Assembly: GCF_009177095.1 (NCBI RefSeq)
Contig: NZ_AP021861.1
Location: 1,550,001-1,614,000, forward strand
Length of the DNA stretch: 64,000 nucleotides
From: Lacipirellula parvula
GTDB lineage: Bacteria; Planctomycetota; Planctomycetia; Pirellulales; Lacipirellulaceae
Reading direction: 5' to 3'
Shown here: positions 33,223-43,252 of the stretch, piece by piece
Position numbering within the stretch: the stretch's first letter is position 1
How the letters are laid out: every line of letters begins with the position of its first letter
Program-made: the position numbers and the translations under genes
Notes under the pieces: generated by a model
Databases searched by the model: none
Told to the model about the DNA's origin: nothing
The model's input: only the letters and a program-made list of their open reading frames with translations

Positions 33223-34107
33223 TTAGTGCTTTGCGCCGCCCTTTTTCGGCAAGAACCCAATCCCAAAGGCCGCCGCCATCGCCCCCCAGAAGAGCCAAAA
33301 TTCGGGCGCACTCGGCGAGTGGAAATCGACTTGGTGCGGGTGCTCGGCGGAATTAAAGCCCCAGTCGATCAGCAACTTGGCGCCAATCACCAGCACCAGC
33401 ACGTAGGCGGCCGTCGCAAAGCGGGGGAACCGCTCCAGCAGCTTGATGAACACCACGGCCGCGAACCGCATCAAGATGACGCCGAGCAAGCCGCCGACGA
33501 TCACCACCCACAGCTTCGGGTGAACAGCGTCGGCCGCCATCCCCTTCGGCTTGGGCGGCAACACGCCAATCGCCGCCAAAATCGAGTCGACGGCGAACGC
33601 GATGTCGGTCAACTCGATCACGAGCACCGTCGGCCAGAACTTCGCCGTTTTCCGAGATTTGGCTGTCTCGGGCACCGGCAGCGGCGCCCGTTGATCGATT
33701 TCCTCGACTTCTTGCGCCTCAGTCAGCGGTTGCCCGGTAACCTCGTGGAGCAGCGTCGGCTCGCCGCTCGCGGAAACGTGGACCTCGCCATCGTCCTCAC
33801 CCGATTCGAAGAACATGTGCTTCACGGCGATGTAGACGAGGTACCCGCCGCCGATCAGTTTGACGATCCGCCACTTCAGCAGCAGCGTCGCCATGAACAC
33901 CGCAATAAAACGGAACGCGAACGCCCCCACCAATCCATAAGTGAGCGCTTTTTGCTGCTGCTCCTTCGGTAGCCGCTTTGCAAGGAGGCCCAGCACGAGG
34001 GCGTTGTCGATCGACAGCGCCCCTTCCAACAGCACTAAGAGTCCAACGATGGCGAGGTCGCCCCAGCCAATCGATTGGCCGTAAACTTGGATGTCGGCAA
34101 GTATCAT
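33223..34107 (-). CDS. TerC family integral membrane protein
   Basis: The 294-aa protein has the TerC pattern: LLVLLEGALSIDNALVLGLL with conserved Glu and Asp in the first helix, and the matching VIELTDIAFAVDSILAAIGV in the second half. There are about seven membrane helices. The loop between halves (about 105-150) is long and charged. TerC proteins are implicated in metal, notably manganese, export during protein secretion and in tellurite resistance; which applies here is unknown. No ter operon surrounds it. It is divergent from the giant VWA gene. Confidence 0.92.
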   Translation of the reverse strand: MILADIQVYGQSIGWGDLAIVGLLVLLEGALSIDNALVLGLLAKRLPKEQQQKALTYGLVGAFAFRFIAVFMATLLLKWRIVKLIGGGYLVYIAVKHMFFESGEDDGEVHVSASGEPTLLHEVTGQPLTEAQEVEEIDQRAPLPVPETAKSRKTAKFWPTVLVIELTDIAFAVDSILAAIGVLPPKPKGMAADAVHPKLWVVIVGGLLGVILMRFAAVVFIKLLERFPRFATAAYVLVLVIGAKLLIDWGFNSAEHPHQVDFHSPSAPEFWLFWGAMAAAFGIGFLPKKGGAKH

Positions 34108-34572
34108 GAATGTCCAGCGGCGGGGTGTCTGCTCCCAGGCGGACGCGGGGGAGCGAATCGAGCATTATCCCGCCGCGTGTCCATTGGGGAAGTCCAACGC
34201 GCCAAACCGCTTATCGCCGGCGGAAGAATCCGCTTGGCCCAGTTATGGCGGTTTTTCCATCGTTTTGAGCGACGAAAAGTGGTCTAGGGCCCAAACCTAC
34301 CGCTCAAGGCGACCTATTCTGCCTAATTTCTTGTGGCGACCCCAGTCCAACCAGCTTAAACTGATAGTGCCGGGGAGTTTAGAGTTCCTCGGGGGGAGCG
34401 CCCTAGTGCGCGCCTTGTTGGGTTCGCCGTCCGTCTCGCGGCGGGTTCGCCAACTTTGTTGAAGCCAGCCAGCGAGACGGCAAAAATCAGCAGAAGCTGC
34501 TCCAGAGCGGTCGCCGCATCGGAACACGGCGGGCCCTTGGGCAGAAGTATTTTTTTTGAGGGAGCGTTTCCC
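34108..34572. other. divergent intergenic region, TerC / VWA protein
   Basis: This 465-bp gap carries no credible gene. It must hold promoters for both flanking genes. A purine-rich ribosome binding site (GAGGGAG, about 34557-34563) precedes the VWA gene, after a run of eight T. No clear -35/-10 pair at normal spacing was found. Confidence 0.5.
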
Positions 34573-37500
34573 ATGCGTACTCGTCGATCGAACTGGACCG
34601 CCATGTTGGGCCTCGCCGTCGCGATGACGTCGACTGCATTGGCCCACGCTGAAGATTCGGGACGCCTCACGGCGTTTCGGCAAGGAGACAAAACCTCCTA
34701 TGCCGTGAGCCTCGCGCCCGAGATGGCCAACAAGGAAGTTGACGGCGTCGACGTCGTCGTCCTGTTTGATACCTCGGCCAGCCAACAAGGCGCCTACCGC
34801 GAAACGGCTCTCGAAGCGCTGAAGACCTTCGCTGCCGGGTTGCGCCCGACCGATCGCCTGCAGATCGTCGCCATCGACCTCAGCGCCCGCGACGTGACGA
34901 GCGATTTTGTGGCCGGCGATTCCGCTGCCGTGGCCAAGGCCGTGGCAACGCTCGGCGAGCAAGCCCCCCTCGGCTCCTCTGACATCGAAGCCGGCCTCGA
35001 CGTCGCGCTCGAAAAGCTTGAAGCAGCCAAGTCAGCTCATCGGGCCGTCGTGTACATCGGCGACGGCGTCAGCATGGCCAACCTCCTCGACGCCCCGACG
35101 ATGGGGCCGTTGGTCGACAAGCTCCGTGCGGCTCGCGTGCCGGTCTCCAGCTACGCCGTTGGCCCGCAGGTCGACGCCCAGTTGCTGGCCGTTCTGGCGA
35201 ACCAATCGGGCGGCAATTTGTACGTCGCCGAGCCGATCGTTTGGCAAGATGAAAAGGCCGGCGTGAGCGATGCCCGCGCCCGCGAAGAAAACGTCCGCAA
35301 CGCTCAGGCCGCCGCGAAGCACCTCGCCTCGTGGTCGCGCGCTGCAGTTGCCTGGCCGACGAAGGCCCAGTTGCCGAGCGAACTCGGCCAGTCGTACCCG
35401 ACCGCGTTCCCGCCGCTTCGCGCCGACCGCGACACGGTGATCGTCGGCCAAACGCCGGCCGAAATCAGCAAGCCAGTGTCGGTCGCCGTGGCTGCTGTCG
35501 ACGGCGACGGCAAGGCCGTCGATTTCACTTGGGCAGTCGCCCCAAGCCAGCCGAGCAATGACAATGCGTTTCTCGCGTCGTTGGTCGATGCGGCCAAGCA
35601 AGACGGCGGCCTGACGCTGCCGACGCTCGGTACGGCTGGTCTCACGGAAATCGCCCGCCTGATGGGTGCCCAGTCGGACCAACTGACGATGCTCGCCCAG
35701 AAGGCGGTCGCCACCGGCGATCGCGAAGGCGCCCTGCAGATTGTGGAAGCGGTTCTCCGCCAAGATCCGGGTAACGTCCAAGCCCGCACGGTGCAAACCG
35801 CGATCGAGTCGGGCGCCCCGGTGCAAGCTGCTCCGGCAGTGGCTGCTCCGGCCGCCGCCGCTCCCGCGACCTCGGCTCCGGCTGCTGCTGCCGCACCGGC
35901 TGCTGGCGGCGACATTATCCTGAACAAGGCCGTCGCCTCGGAACCGATTCCGCCGGCCGAACCGGGCCTACTGGAGAAACGTGGTCCGGACGGCACGTTC
36001 CTCGACGAAGTCGAGCAAGAACGCCGCGCCTACTCGCAAATGCTGCAGACGGAAGTTTCGAACACCGTGATCGAAGCTCGCGAGCGGATGTCGGCTGAAC
36101 CGCAAATTGCGATTCAGGAACTGAAGCTCGCCCTCGAGAACGTCCGCCGCGCTGCGGAACTCGACGCCCCCACTCGCGCGTCGCTCGAAGACAAGCTGTC
36201 GATCGCTCTCAAGGAAGCGACCCGTAAGGCGTCGGTGAAGGATGAACTCGATCGTCTCCGCGACGAAGAACTCGCCGCGGTTCGCGAGCAGAAGTACCTC
36301 GACGCCCAGCTTACTCGCAACATCGAACGCGAGAAGCAGTTGATGGATCGTTTCAACGCCTTGATGGACGAACGTCGCTACGTCGAAGCGGAAGAAGTCG
36401 CGGCGATCGTCAATGAGGTCGATCCGAACGGCGTCACGCCGCGCGTCGCCGTCTTGTGGGCCCGTCAGCAGCGTCACGTCTATCTGCAGCAAGTGACCCG
36501 CTCCGCACGGCACGCGGCGGCATGGGACACGATGTTCCAAACGGAGCTTTCCCACATTCCCTTCCCCGACAATCCCCCGATCGTTTATCCCGATGCCCCG
36601 ATCTGGGAAGAGTTGAGCAAACGCCGCAAGGACCGTTACTCGGTTGACTTGAAGAGCGAAGGCGAAGCAGAACGCCGCATTTACAGTGCTCTGCGTCAGC
36701 CGTTGCGTGCTCCGATTTCGGAAGTGGAAGCGCCGCTCAACCAGATTCTGCAGGTGTTGGGCGAAGACTACGACATCCCGATTATCTTCGACAACGCGGC
36801 TCTCGACGCCGTCGCGGCGAGCCCCGAAACGGAAGTTTCGATCGAAATCGCCAACGTGACGCTGAAGTCGGCGCTCGAGCTGATTCTGAAGAATGCCGGC
36901 GAAGACCTGACCTACATCGTCGACAACGAAGTCCTACTGATCACCACTCAGGAAGAGGCTGAGAAGCGTCTTCAAGTCCGCGTCTACCCGGTTGCTGACC
37001 TCGTCATGCCGATCCAACAGCTCGGCGGCATGGGCGGCATGGGCGGCATGATGGGCGGCGGCGGTATGGGTGGCGGCGGCATGGGCGGCGGCGGTATGGG
37101 CGGTATGGGCGGCGGCGGTATGGGCGGCGGCGGCGGCGGTATGGGCGGCGGCATGGGCGGCGGCGGTGGCGGCGGTTTCTTCGCCGTTCCCGACGAAGTC
37201 AACGCCAAGCCAGCTCCGAAGCCCACGGCGCCCGCTTCCGTTCAGACTCCTGCCCCCGCGCAGCCGAAAGCGGAACCGAAGGTTGGTGGCATCGAGATCG
37301 ACCTCTCGATGGCTCCGGAAGCGTTCTGGACCAAGTACTTCGCCGAGAAACAACAAGATCAGAATGTCGTCCGCCACGCTGCCAAGCAGCTCATCAAGCA
37401 AGGCCACTACGACCACGCAATCGCCCTCATTCAGGCAGCCCTGGCCAACGGCCAGCCTCAAGCCTGGATGTATGAATCGCTCGGCATCGCCCTCGAATTG

Positions 37501-38724
37501 AACGGCGCCCCGAAGAGCGAGATCGAACGGGCCGTCATGTCGGCCTGCGACTTCAGCACGAGCCCTGAAGAGCTGATGCTGATCGCGCGGTATCTGTCAC
37601 ACATCGGTTTGAACAATCGTGCGGTCGACATTTACCGGCAAGTCGCCAAACTCGATCCGTTGAAGTCCGACGCCTACGCTCTCGGCCTCCGCGCGGCCCA
37701 GCGTGCGAACGACGTCGACGGCATTCGTTGGGCGTCGGTCGGGATTCTCAAGCAAGCTTGGCCCGCCGAGCAGCAAGAGATTCGCAACCAAGCGATGCGC
37801 ATCGCTCAGGCGACCCTCGAAGAATTGCAGGCGGCCGGCAATCAGACCGAGGCCGACCGCTTTCGCCGCGAACTCGACGAAGCGTTGGTTCGCGATTGCG
37901 TCGTCAAGGTTTCGTGGTCTGGCGACGCCGACGTCGACCTGATCGTCGAAGAGCCGAGCGGCGCCACCTGTTCGCTCCGTTCGCCGCGCAGCGCCGGCGG
38001 CGGCGTCATCCTCGGCGACGACTACGCCAACTTCGAGAAGGAAGATAAATCAGGGTCGTTCAGCGAAACCTACGTCTGTCCGCAAGGCTTCGCTGGCGAA
38101 TATAAGGTTCGCGTCCGCAAGGTCTGGGGCGATGTGGTCGCCGACCGCGTGACCGTCGACGTCTACAAGAACTACCGCACGAAGGACGAGCAGCATCAAC
38201 GCCAGCACATCGCGGTCAACAACGGCGAGGACGCCTTGGTGGTTTTCGATCTGGAACAGGGTCGCCGCAACGACCCGATTGCCAATCAACAACTGATTGC
38301 TTCCGTCGATCGCCAGGATACGATCTCGCAAGCGGTCATGGCGCAGCAACTCGGCTCGATTTCCGATCCGTCGATCCTCCCGGGCCGGGGCGGCAGCGTC
38401 GAAGATTACTTCGACCTCCGTCGCCAGTTGGCTTTCGCCCGTGGCGGGGCCGTCGGTTACCAGCCGGTCATCATCACGCTGCCGGAAGGTTCGCAAATGA
38501 TCGCATCGGCCGTCGTATCGGCTGATCGGCGCTATGTGCGGATCACGTCGGCGCCCTCCTTCACTGGCATTGGCAACGTGACGACGTTCACGTTCGCCGG
38601 TGCAGCTGCTCAAACTGACACTGACACTGGCACTGATACGGCGGACGCAGGCACTGACACCGCTGATGCGACGGATGCTCCAGCCGACAACGCCGACAAC
38701 CAACTCGACTTCTTCGACTTCTAG
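34573..38724 (+). CDS. giant exported VWA / STN / TPR protein
   Basis: The 1383-aa protein has, in order: a signal peptide (LGLAVAMTSTALAHA); a von Willebrand A domain (about 55-230) with the metal site DTSAS; an Ala/Pro linker; a coiled coil (about 480-640); a secretin/TonB short N-terminal-like domain (about 725-800, EAPLNQILQVLGEDYDIPII shortened from the sequence); a Gly/Met-only segment (about 818-868); TPR-like helices (about 900-1110); a beta domain (VKVSWSGDADVDLIVEEP, about 1113-1210) resembling DUF2135; and an acidic Thr/Asp tail. The combination suggests an envelope scaffold. The frame is unbroken. The function is unknown. Confidence 0.85.
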   Translation: MRTRRSNWTAMLGLAVAMTSTALAHAEDSGRLTAFRQGDKTSYAVSLAPEMANKEVDGVDVVVLFDTSASQQGAYRETALEALKTFAAGLRPTDRLQIVAIDLSARDVTSDFVAGDSAAVAKAVATLGEQAPLGSSDIEAGLDVALEKLEAAKSAHRAVVYIGDGVSMANLLDAPTMGPLVDKLRAARVPVSSYAVGPQVDAQLLAVLANQSGGNLYVAEPIVWQDEKAGVSDARAREENVRNAQAAAKHLASWSRAAVAWPTKAQLPSELGQSYPTAFPPLRADRDTVIVGQTPAEISKPVSVAVAAVDGDGKAVDFTWAVAPSQPSNDNAFLASLVDAAKQDGGLTLPTLGTAGLTEIARLMGAQSDQLTMLAQKAVATGDREGALQIVEAVLRQDPGNVQARTVQTAIESGAPVQAAPAVAAPAAAAPATSAPAAAAAPAAGGDIILNKAVASEPIPPAEPGLLEKRGPDGTFLDEVEQERRAYSQMLQTEVSNTVIEARERMSAEPQIAIQELKLALENVRRAAELDAPTRASLEDKLSIALKEATRKASVKDELDRLRDEELAAVREQKYLDAQLTRNIEREKQLMDRFNALMDERRYVEAEEVAAIVNEVDPNGVTPRVAVLWARQQRHVYLQQVTRSARHAAAWDTMFQTELSHIPFPDNPPIVYPDAPIWEELSKRRKDRYSVDLKSEGEAERRIYSALRQPLRAPISEVEAPLNQILQVLGEDYDIPIIFDNAALDAVAASPETEVSIEIANVTLKSALELILKNAGEDLTYIVDNEVLLITTQEEAEKRLQVRVYPVADLVMPIQQLGGMGGMGGMMGGGGMGGGGMGGGGMGGMGGGGMGGGGGGMGGGMGGGGGGGFFAVPDEVNAKPAPKPTAPASVQTPAPAQPKAEPKVGGIEIDLSMAPEAFWTKYFAEKQQDQNVVRHAAKQLIKQGHYDHAIALIQAALANGQPQAWMYESLGIALELNGAPKSEIERAVMSACDFSTSPEELMLIARYLSHIGLNNRAVDIYRQVAKLDPLKSDAYALGLRAAQRANDVDGIRWASVGILKQAWPAEQQEIRNQAMRIAQATLEELQAAGNQTEADRFRRELDEALVRDCVVKVSWSGDADVDLIVEEPSGATCSLRSPRSAGGGVILGDDYANFEKEDKSGSFSETYVCPQGFAGEYKVRVRKVWGDVVADRVTVDVYKNYRTKDEQHQRQHIAVNNGEDALVVFDLEQGRRNDPIANQQLIASVDRQDTISQAVMAQQLGSISDPSILPGRGGSVEDYFDLRRQLAFARGGAVGYQPVIITLPEGSQMIASAVVSADRRYVRITSAPSFTGIGNVTTFTFAGAAAQTDTDTGTDTADAGTDTADATDAPADNADNQLDFFDF

Positions 38725-38739
38725 TCCGAAGCGGGTCGA

Positions 38740-39447
38740 CTACAGCAACGATTTCTGCAATATCGACAGCTGAGCAATTCCCCGCGATGCGAGACTAAGC
38801 ATCGCGGCGAGTTGCTCGGCGTCGAACGTCGCTTCTTCGCCCGTGCCCTGCACCTCGACGTAGCGTCCGCCGCCGGTCATGACGACGTTCATGTCGACCT
38901 CGGCCGCAAAGTCTTGCGAATAGTCGAGGTCGAGCGTCGGTACGCCGCCCACGATGCCAACGCTAACCGCGGCGACGCTATCGCTCAGCGGCAAAGGCTC
39001 GCCGTTGGCGAATCCGGGGGATGAACGCAGGGCCTGCACAAGCGCCACGTAGGCGCCGGTGATCGACGCGGTGCGCGTGCCGCCGTCGGCCTCCAGCACG
39101 TCGCAATCGACGGTGACGCTCCGCTCGCCGAGCGCTTCGAGGTTGACGATCGCCCGCAGGCTGCGGCCGATCAGCCGTTGAATCTCCGTCGTGCGGCCGT
39201 CGATCTTCGGCCCGCGGTCACGCCCCTTCCGCGGCGACGTGCTGCCGGGGAGCATGTTGTACTCGGCGGTGACCCATCCTTTACCTTGGCCCTTCATCCA
39301 GGGCGGCACGCTCTCCTCGATGCTGGCCGTGCAGAGAACGATCGTCCGGCCAGCCTTCACAAGGACGCGGCCCGGAGCGGCGCCGAAGGGGGCGGGGTCG
39401 ATCGACCAGGTGCGAAGCGAATCAGCAGGGCGGGCGGTGGTCGTCAT
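38740..39447 (-). CDS. rph: ribonuclease PH
   Basis: RNase PH trims the 3' ends of tRNA precursors by phosphorolysis. The 235-aa protein has the family core: [32 protein letters not shown], the phosphate-site Arg region [33 protein letters not shown] (conserved Asp pair) and a late [17 protein letters not shown]. It is full length. It lies downstream of argF in the same direction, 158 bp away, and converges with the VWA gene 15 bp away. The arginine-gene neighbours are functionally unrelated. Confidence 0.96.
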   Translation of the reverse strand: MTTTARPADSLRTWSIDPAPFGAAPGRVLVKAGRTIVLCTASIEESVPPWMKGQGKGWVTAEYNMLPGSTSPRKGRDRGPKIDGRTTEIQRLIGRSLRAIVNLEALGERSVTVDCDVLEADGGTRTASITGAYVALVQALRSSPGFANGEPLPLSDSVAAVSVGIVGGVPTLDLDYSQDFAAEVDMNVVMTGGGRYVEVQGTGEEATFDAEQLAAMLSLASRGIAQLSILQKSLL

Positions 39448-39605
39448 GTGGTCGTTGGCGATCTTGTGAGAGTTTGTAGTTGAGTGAATCGCAAGCCGCG
39501 AGTAGGACGCAGGCGGTTGGTAAGTCTCGCGAAGCGCTGGACTGATCGCTTAAGCGACCAGTCCGAAGCACGCTGGATTCGCGATTCTTGGAGAACGCTT
39601 GACGC

Positions 39606-40523
39606 TCAGCTCTGAGCTCCCAGCAGCCACGCCAGCACGCCCTTTTGCACGTGCATCCGATTGGCGGCCTGCTCGACAATGATGCTGTACGGACTGTCCA
39701 TTACCTCGTCGGTGACTTCCTCGCCGCGCTTCGCCGGCAGGCAGTGCATAAAGCGTGCGGTCGGCCCGGCGGCGGCCATCAGCTTGCCGTTTACTTGGTA
39801 GTCGGCAAAGTCGCGACGGCGTTGGGCCTCTTCGGCCTCCTGGCCCATGCTCGCCCAGACGTCGGTGTAAACGGCCGCGGCGCCGTGGACCGCTTCGACG
39901 GGGTCGCGGGTCACCAGGAACTTCACCCCCGGCGCCTTTGCGTGGAGCTTCGCGACGAATGCATCGTCGAAATCGTAACCCTTGGGCGACGCCACGGCGA
40001 ACTCCACGCCGAGCAAGCCGCACGCCATCGCGAGGCTGCGGGCGACGTTGTTCGCATCGCCGACCCATGCCAGCTTCTGCCCTTCAAGTGTCCCGGCCGA
40101 CTCGCGAATCGTGAACAGATCCGCCAGCGCCTGGCACGGATGTGATTGGTCAGTCAGCCCGTTGATCACCGAGCAGCTCGAATACTTCGCCGCTTCGACG
40201 ACGGTTTGGTGCGCCTTCGTCCGCAGGACGATGACGTCGACCATCTCGCTCAGCACCCGCGTGAAATCGGCGATGCTCTCGCGCTTGCCGAAGCCCGCGT
40301 CGTCGCCCAGCAGCATGCTGCCGCCGCCAAGGTGCGTCATCGCCGACTGAAAGCTGACGCGCGTCCGCAGCGACTGCTTCTCGAACACCAGCGCCATCAT
40401 GCGCCCCGGCAGCAGCGGTTCCCGCACGCCGGCGCGAAACTTTGCCTTGAGGTCGGCGCTCAGCGCGAAGATCCGCAGGATCTCGTCAGTGGTCAGGTCC
40501 GAGACGTTTAGTAGATGTCTCAT
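39606..40523 (-). CDS. argF: ornithine carbamoyltransferase
   Basis: ArgF makes citrulline from ornithine and carbamoyl phosphate in arginine synthesis. The 305-aa protein has the carbamoyl-phosphate loop FEKQSLRTRVSF, the HPCQALADL motif, the ornithine-side VYTDVWASMG and the catalytic HCLPAKRG. The Leu in SLRT replaces the Thr usual in E. coli, a substitution found in other bacterial OTCases. It lies downstream of argB and argD in the same orientation, with an intervening hairpin followed by T's that could make its expression partly independent. Confidence 0.96.
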   Translation of the reverse strand: MRHLLNVSDLTTDEILRIFALSADLKAKFRAGVREPLLPGRMMALVFEKQSLRTRVSFQSAMTHLGGGSMLLGDDAGFGKRESIADFTRVLSEMVDVIVLRTKAHQTVVEAAKYSSCSVINGLTDQSHPCQALADLFTIRESAGTLEGQKLAWVGDANNVARSLAMACGLLGVEFAVASPKGYDFDDAFVAKLHAKAPGVKFLVTRDPVEAVHGAAAVYTDVWASMGQEAEEAQRRRDFADYQVNGKLMAAAGPTARFMHCLPAKRGEEVTDEVMDSPYSIIVEQAANRMHVQKGVLAWLLGAQS

Positions 40524-40539
40524 GGCACGCTCTTTTCAC

Positions 40540-40580
40540 GTAAAAACGAAATCGCCGCGCCTCTTCGGCGCGGCGCGATT
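40540..40580 (-). terminator. intrinsic terminator or attenuator, argD-argF gap
   Basis: On the minus strand a GC-rich stem (ATCGC and CGCGCC paired across GAAGA with a 2-nt bulge, 40551-40579) is followed by TTTCGTTTTT. It lies between the argD stop and the argF start. Confidence 0.65.
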
Positions 40581-40588
40581 GGATTGAA

Positions 40589-41797
40589 CTACGGCTTAAA
40601 ATTTCGAATCGCCTCGACGAGGATCGCACATCCTTCACGAACTTCCGCCTCGCTCGAAGTGAGCGCCGGCAGCAGCCGGATGACGTTCCCCTGGGTGACG
40701 TTAATCAGCAGCCCGCGGTCCATGCACGCCTGTACCAGCGGCGTGGCGTCGACCGTCAGCTCGACGCCGATCATCAGCCCCAATTGCCGGAACTCGCGGA
40801 CGTACGGCAACTCGGCGACGAGCGGTTCCAGCAACTCGCGGAACACGCCGCCAAGCTTCCCCGCGGCCGCCAGTAGGTTCTCCTGGTCGATCGTCTCGAT
40901 CGTCGCGATCCCCGCCCGCGCGGCGAGCGGATTGCCGCCGAACGTCGCCGCGTGCATTCCCGGCCGCAGGCTTGCGGCGACTTCCTTCTTGGCCAGCATC
41001 GCCCCGCCGGCGACGCCGCCGCACAGGCTCTTCGCCAGCGTCATGATGTCGGGCGTCACGCCAAAATTCTGATAGGCGAACCACTTCCCCGTTCGCCCGC
41101 AGCCAGCCTGCACTTCGTCGAAAATCAGCAGCAGGCCGTTCTCGTCGGCGATCTTGCGGAGCCCTTCGAGGAACCCGGCCGGCGGAATGCGGATGCCCCC
41201 CTCGCCCTGAATCGGCTCGACCATAATCGCCGCTGTTTCGCCGTCGACCTTCGCCCGCACCGCCTCAAGATCGCCGAACGGAGCGTAAACGAATCCGGGC
41301 ACTAGCGGCTCGATCCCCTCGTGATACCTCGGCTGAGCGGTCGCGCTCACGGCCGCGTAGGTCCGGCCGTGAAAGCCCCCCTCGAAGGTGATGATCTTGT
41401 AGCGTTCCTTCGGCGTGTGGAGCCGAGCCAGCTTGATCGCCGCCTCGTTCGCTTCGGTGCCGGAGTTACAGAAAAACGCCTGCCCGCCGAAGCTCCGCTC
41501 GCTGAGTAGCTTGGCCCACTGCCCCTGGGCTTCCATGTGCCAGGTGTTCGGTACATGGATGAGCTCGGCCACCTGCTCCTGCACCGCCTGCACGACTTTG
41601 GGCGGACAGTGGCCAATGAGATTGCAGCCCCAGCCCGGGAAAAAATCGAGATACTTCCGCCCCTGATCGTCCCAAACCCACGACCCCTCGCCGCGGACCA
41701 GCGACAGCGGAAACCGCTTGTAGTTCGGAATGACATACTGATCAAACAGCGACGCCGTCTCGGGCGACATCTTCGTAGCGGCGGTGGCGGTGCTCAT
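40589..41797 (-). CDS. argD: acetylornithine aminotransferase
   Basis: ArgD is a PLP-dependent class III aminotransferase that converts N-acetylglutamate semialdehyde to N-acetylornithine. The 402-aa protein has [17 protein letters not shown] (cofactor phosphate region), [17 protein letters not shown], the Schiff-base lysine in [10 protein letters not shown] and the later [11 protein letters not shown]. The family also acts on succinyl-diaminopimelate in lysine synthesis, so it may be bifunctional. It lies between argB and argF on the minus strand. Confidence 0.95.
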   Translation of the reverse strand: MSTATAATKMSPETASLFDQYVIPNYKRFPLSLVRGEGSWVWDDQGRKYLDFFPGWGCNLIGHCPPKVVQAVQEQVAELIHVPNTWHMEAQGQWAKLLSERSFGGQAFFCNSGTEANEAAIKLARLHTPKERYKIITFEGGFHGRTYAAVSATAQPRYHEGIEPLVPGFVYAPFGDLEAVRAKVDGETAAIMVEPIQGEGGIRIPPAGFLEGLRKIADENGLLLIFDEVQAGCGRTGKWFAYQNFGVTPDIMTLAKSLCGGVAGGAMLAKKEVAASLRPGMHAATFGGNPLAARAGIATIETIDQENLLAAAGKLGGVFRELLEPLVAELPYVREFRQLGLMIGVELTVDATPLVQACMDRGLLINVTQGNVIRLLPALTSSEAEVREGCAILVEAIRNFKP

Positions 41798-41812
41798 GGC
41801 GGTTTAATTTTC

Positions 41813-41866
41813 TCACGCAAAGGCGCAAAGGAAAACGCAGGCAATCTGCTTTGCGCCTTTGCGTGA
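41813..41866. repeat. 18-bp perfect inverted repeat, argB-argD gap
   Basis: TCACGCAAAGGCGCAAAG (41813-41830) and its exact complement (41849-41866) flank an 18-nt loop. I recall the same CGCAAAGGCGCAAAG text as a dispersed repeat in other genomes. It has no T tract on the transcribed strand, but it would form a strong hairpin in the argB-argD transcript. Confidence 0.8.
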
Positions 41867-41923
41867 AATCCTTCTGAAATTGGAATACAGGGAATCGTCA
41901 ACGCGAATCAGACGCCCCGCCCC

Positions 41924-42820
41924 CTACGCAGGTTCGGCGACCAATTCCGTTCCCACGCCCTGATTGGTGTAGATTTCCAGCAGCAGCGAGTGCCGCAGCC
42001 GGCCGTCGATGATGTGGATCTTCCGCACCCCCTTGCTGAGGGTGTCGAGGCAGCCCTCGACCTTCGGGATCATCCCCGCTTCGATGCTGCCGTCCGCCAT
42101 CAGGCGGCGGGCCTCCGCGGCGGTCAGCGAGTGGATCAGCGAATCGGGGTCGTTCTTGTCCCGCCGCACGCCGTTGACGTCGCTCAGGAAGATCAGCTTC
42201 TCCGCTCCCACCGCCTGGGCGACCGCGGTCGCCGCGGTGTCGGCGTTCACATTCAGCCGCTCGCCAGTTTCTGTTTCGCACATCGAAGGAATCACCGGCA
42301 CCTGCCCGGCGTAGCAGAGATTGTCGAGAATCTCGCGATCGACCCGCGTCACATGCCCGACGTACCCGAGGTCGATCGGCTCGCCCCCCTCCTTATTCGG
42401 CAGCGTCAGCCGCTCGCCGAACAGGACGTTGTTGTTCGTCTCGCCGACGAAGTTGAGCGGCATGGCCCGGCCGCCGAACGTCTCGATCCGCTCGGCGATC
42501 GATTCGTTGATCTCACCGGCCAGCACCCGCTCGACGATGCCGAGCGTCGCCTTGTCGGTGTACCGCCGCCCCTGAATGAACCGCGACTCCAGGTTCGCCT
42601 CGGCCATCGCCCGCGTGATCGCCGCCCCGCCGCCGTGGACGACGATTGGCCGCATGCCGACGGTTTCCATGAAGACGATGTCGACCAGCAGGTGCCCGAG
42701 CGCATCGGGATCTTCCATCACGCTGCCGCCGAGCTTGATCACAGTGATCTTGTCGCGGAACTGGCGGATCCAGGCCATCGCTTCGATCAGAACGTCGGCT
42801 TTCTCAATCGCTTCTTGCAC
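41924..42820 (-). CDS. argB: acetylglutamate kinase
   Basis: ArgB phosphorylates N-acetylglutamate in the second step of arginine synthesis. The GTG at 42820 gives 298 aa, the usual family length, and opens directly into the first helix ([20 protein letters not shown]). A longer frame to 43018 would read through a repeat. Motifs are [24 protein letters not shown], the feedback-type N-terminal helix, and [20 protein letters not shown]. The N-terminal helix is characteristic of arginine-inhibited hexameric enzymes, so feedback control is plausible. It is the first gene of the argB-argD-argF-rph run. Confidence 0.94.
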   Translation of the reverse strand: MQEAIEKADVLIEAMAWIRQFRDKITVIKLGGSVMEDPDALGHLLVDIVFMETVGMRPIVVHGGGAAITRAMAEANLESRFIQGRRYTDKATLGIVERVLAGEINESIAERIETFGGRAMPLNFVGETNNNVLFGERLTLPNKEGGEPIDLGYVGHVTRVDREILDNLCYAGQVPVIPSMCETETGERLNVNADTAATAVAQAVGAEKLIFLSDVNGVRRDKNDPDSLIHSLTAAEARRLMADGSIEAGMIPKVEGCLDTLSKGVRKIHIIDGRLRHSLLLEIYTNQGVGTELVAEPA

Positions 42821-42942
42821 TTCTCGCTCATTCCCAGTGCGGGCGGAAAATAGGGAGGGAATCGCGTATTCTAAGGGCAAAATCTGCCCGGCGAAAGAGA
42901 ATTTGGCCCGCGGGCTGCCGATCTCCGCCAGCCTCAAATTTG

Positions 42943-43160
42943 AACCGCCAAGGACGCCAAGGACGCCAAGGGGAAGACCAAGAAAGTTGGAACCGCCGAT
43001 GAACGCAGATAGACGCAAATAAATCCATATCGGCGTTCATCTGCGTCTATCTGCGGTTCCTCGCCTTGATCTCGTTCCCTGTCGTGTCCGCCGTGTCGTC
43101 GTGGTTCAATTGCTCCGGTTCCCCGCATTTCCTTGGCGAACCTTGGCGTCCTTGGCGGTA
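42943..43160. repeat. nested inverted repeats between argB and glmU
   Basis: The outer arms are AACCGCCAAGGACGCCAAGG (42943-42962) and, near the other end, CCTTGGCGTCCTTGGCGGT (43141-43159). The inner arms are GAACGCAGATAGACGCA (43001-43017) and the matching ATCTGCGTCTATCTGCGGTTC region (about 43035-43059, slightly shifted). I recall both texts as dispersed repeats in other genomes. The 432-bp gap otherwise shows no gene. Confidence 0.8.
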
Positions 43161-43252
43161 AGTCTCCTCTCCCCCTGGCCCGCGACCCAGCCGTCTGCCA
43201 AGATAGGCGTCTCGCTCAGAAACCCGTCTGTTTTGCCCCGGAAGCTGCGAAA

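Noticed and set aside
37027-37180. Gly/Met coding repeat as a CRISPR or tandem-repeat locus
   Set aside because: The irregular GGC-rich repeats lie in the frame of the VWA protein and lack spacers; they encode a low-complexity segment.
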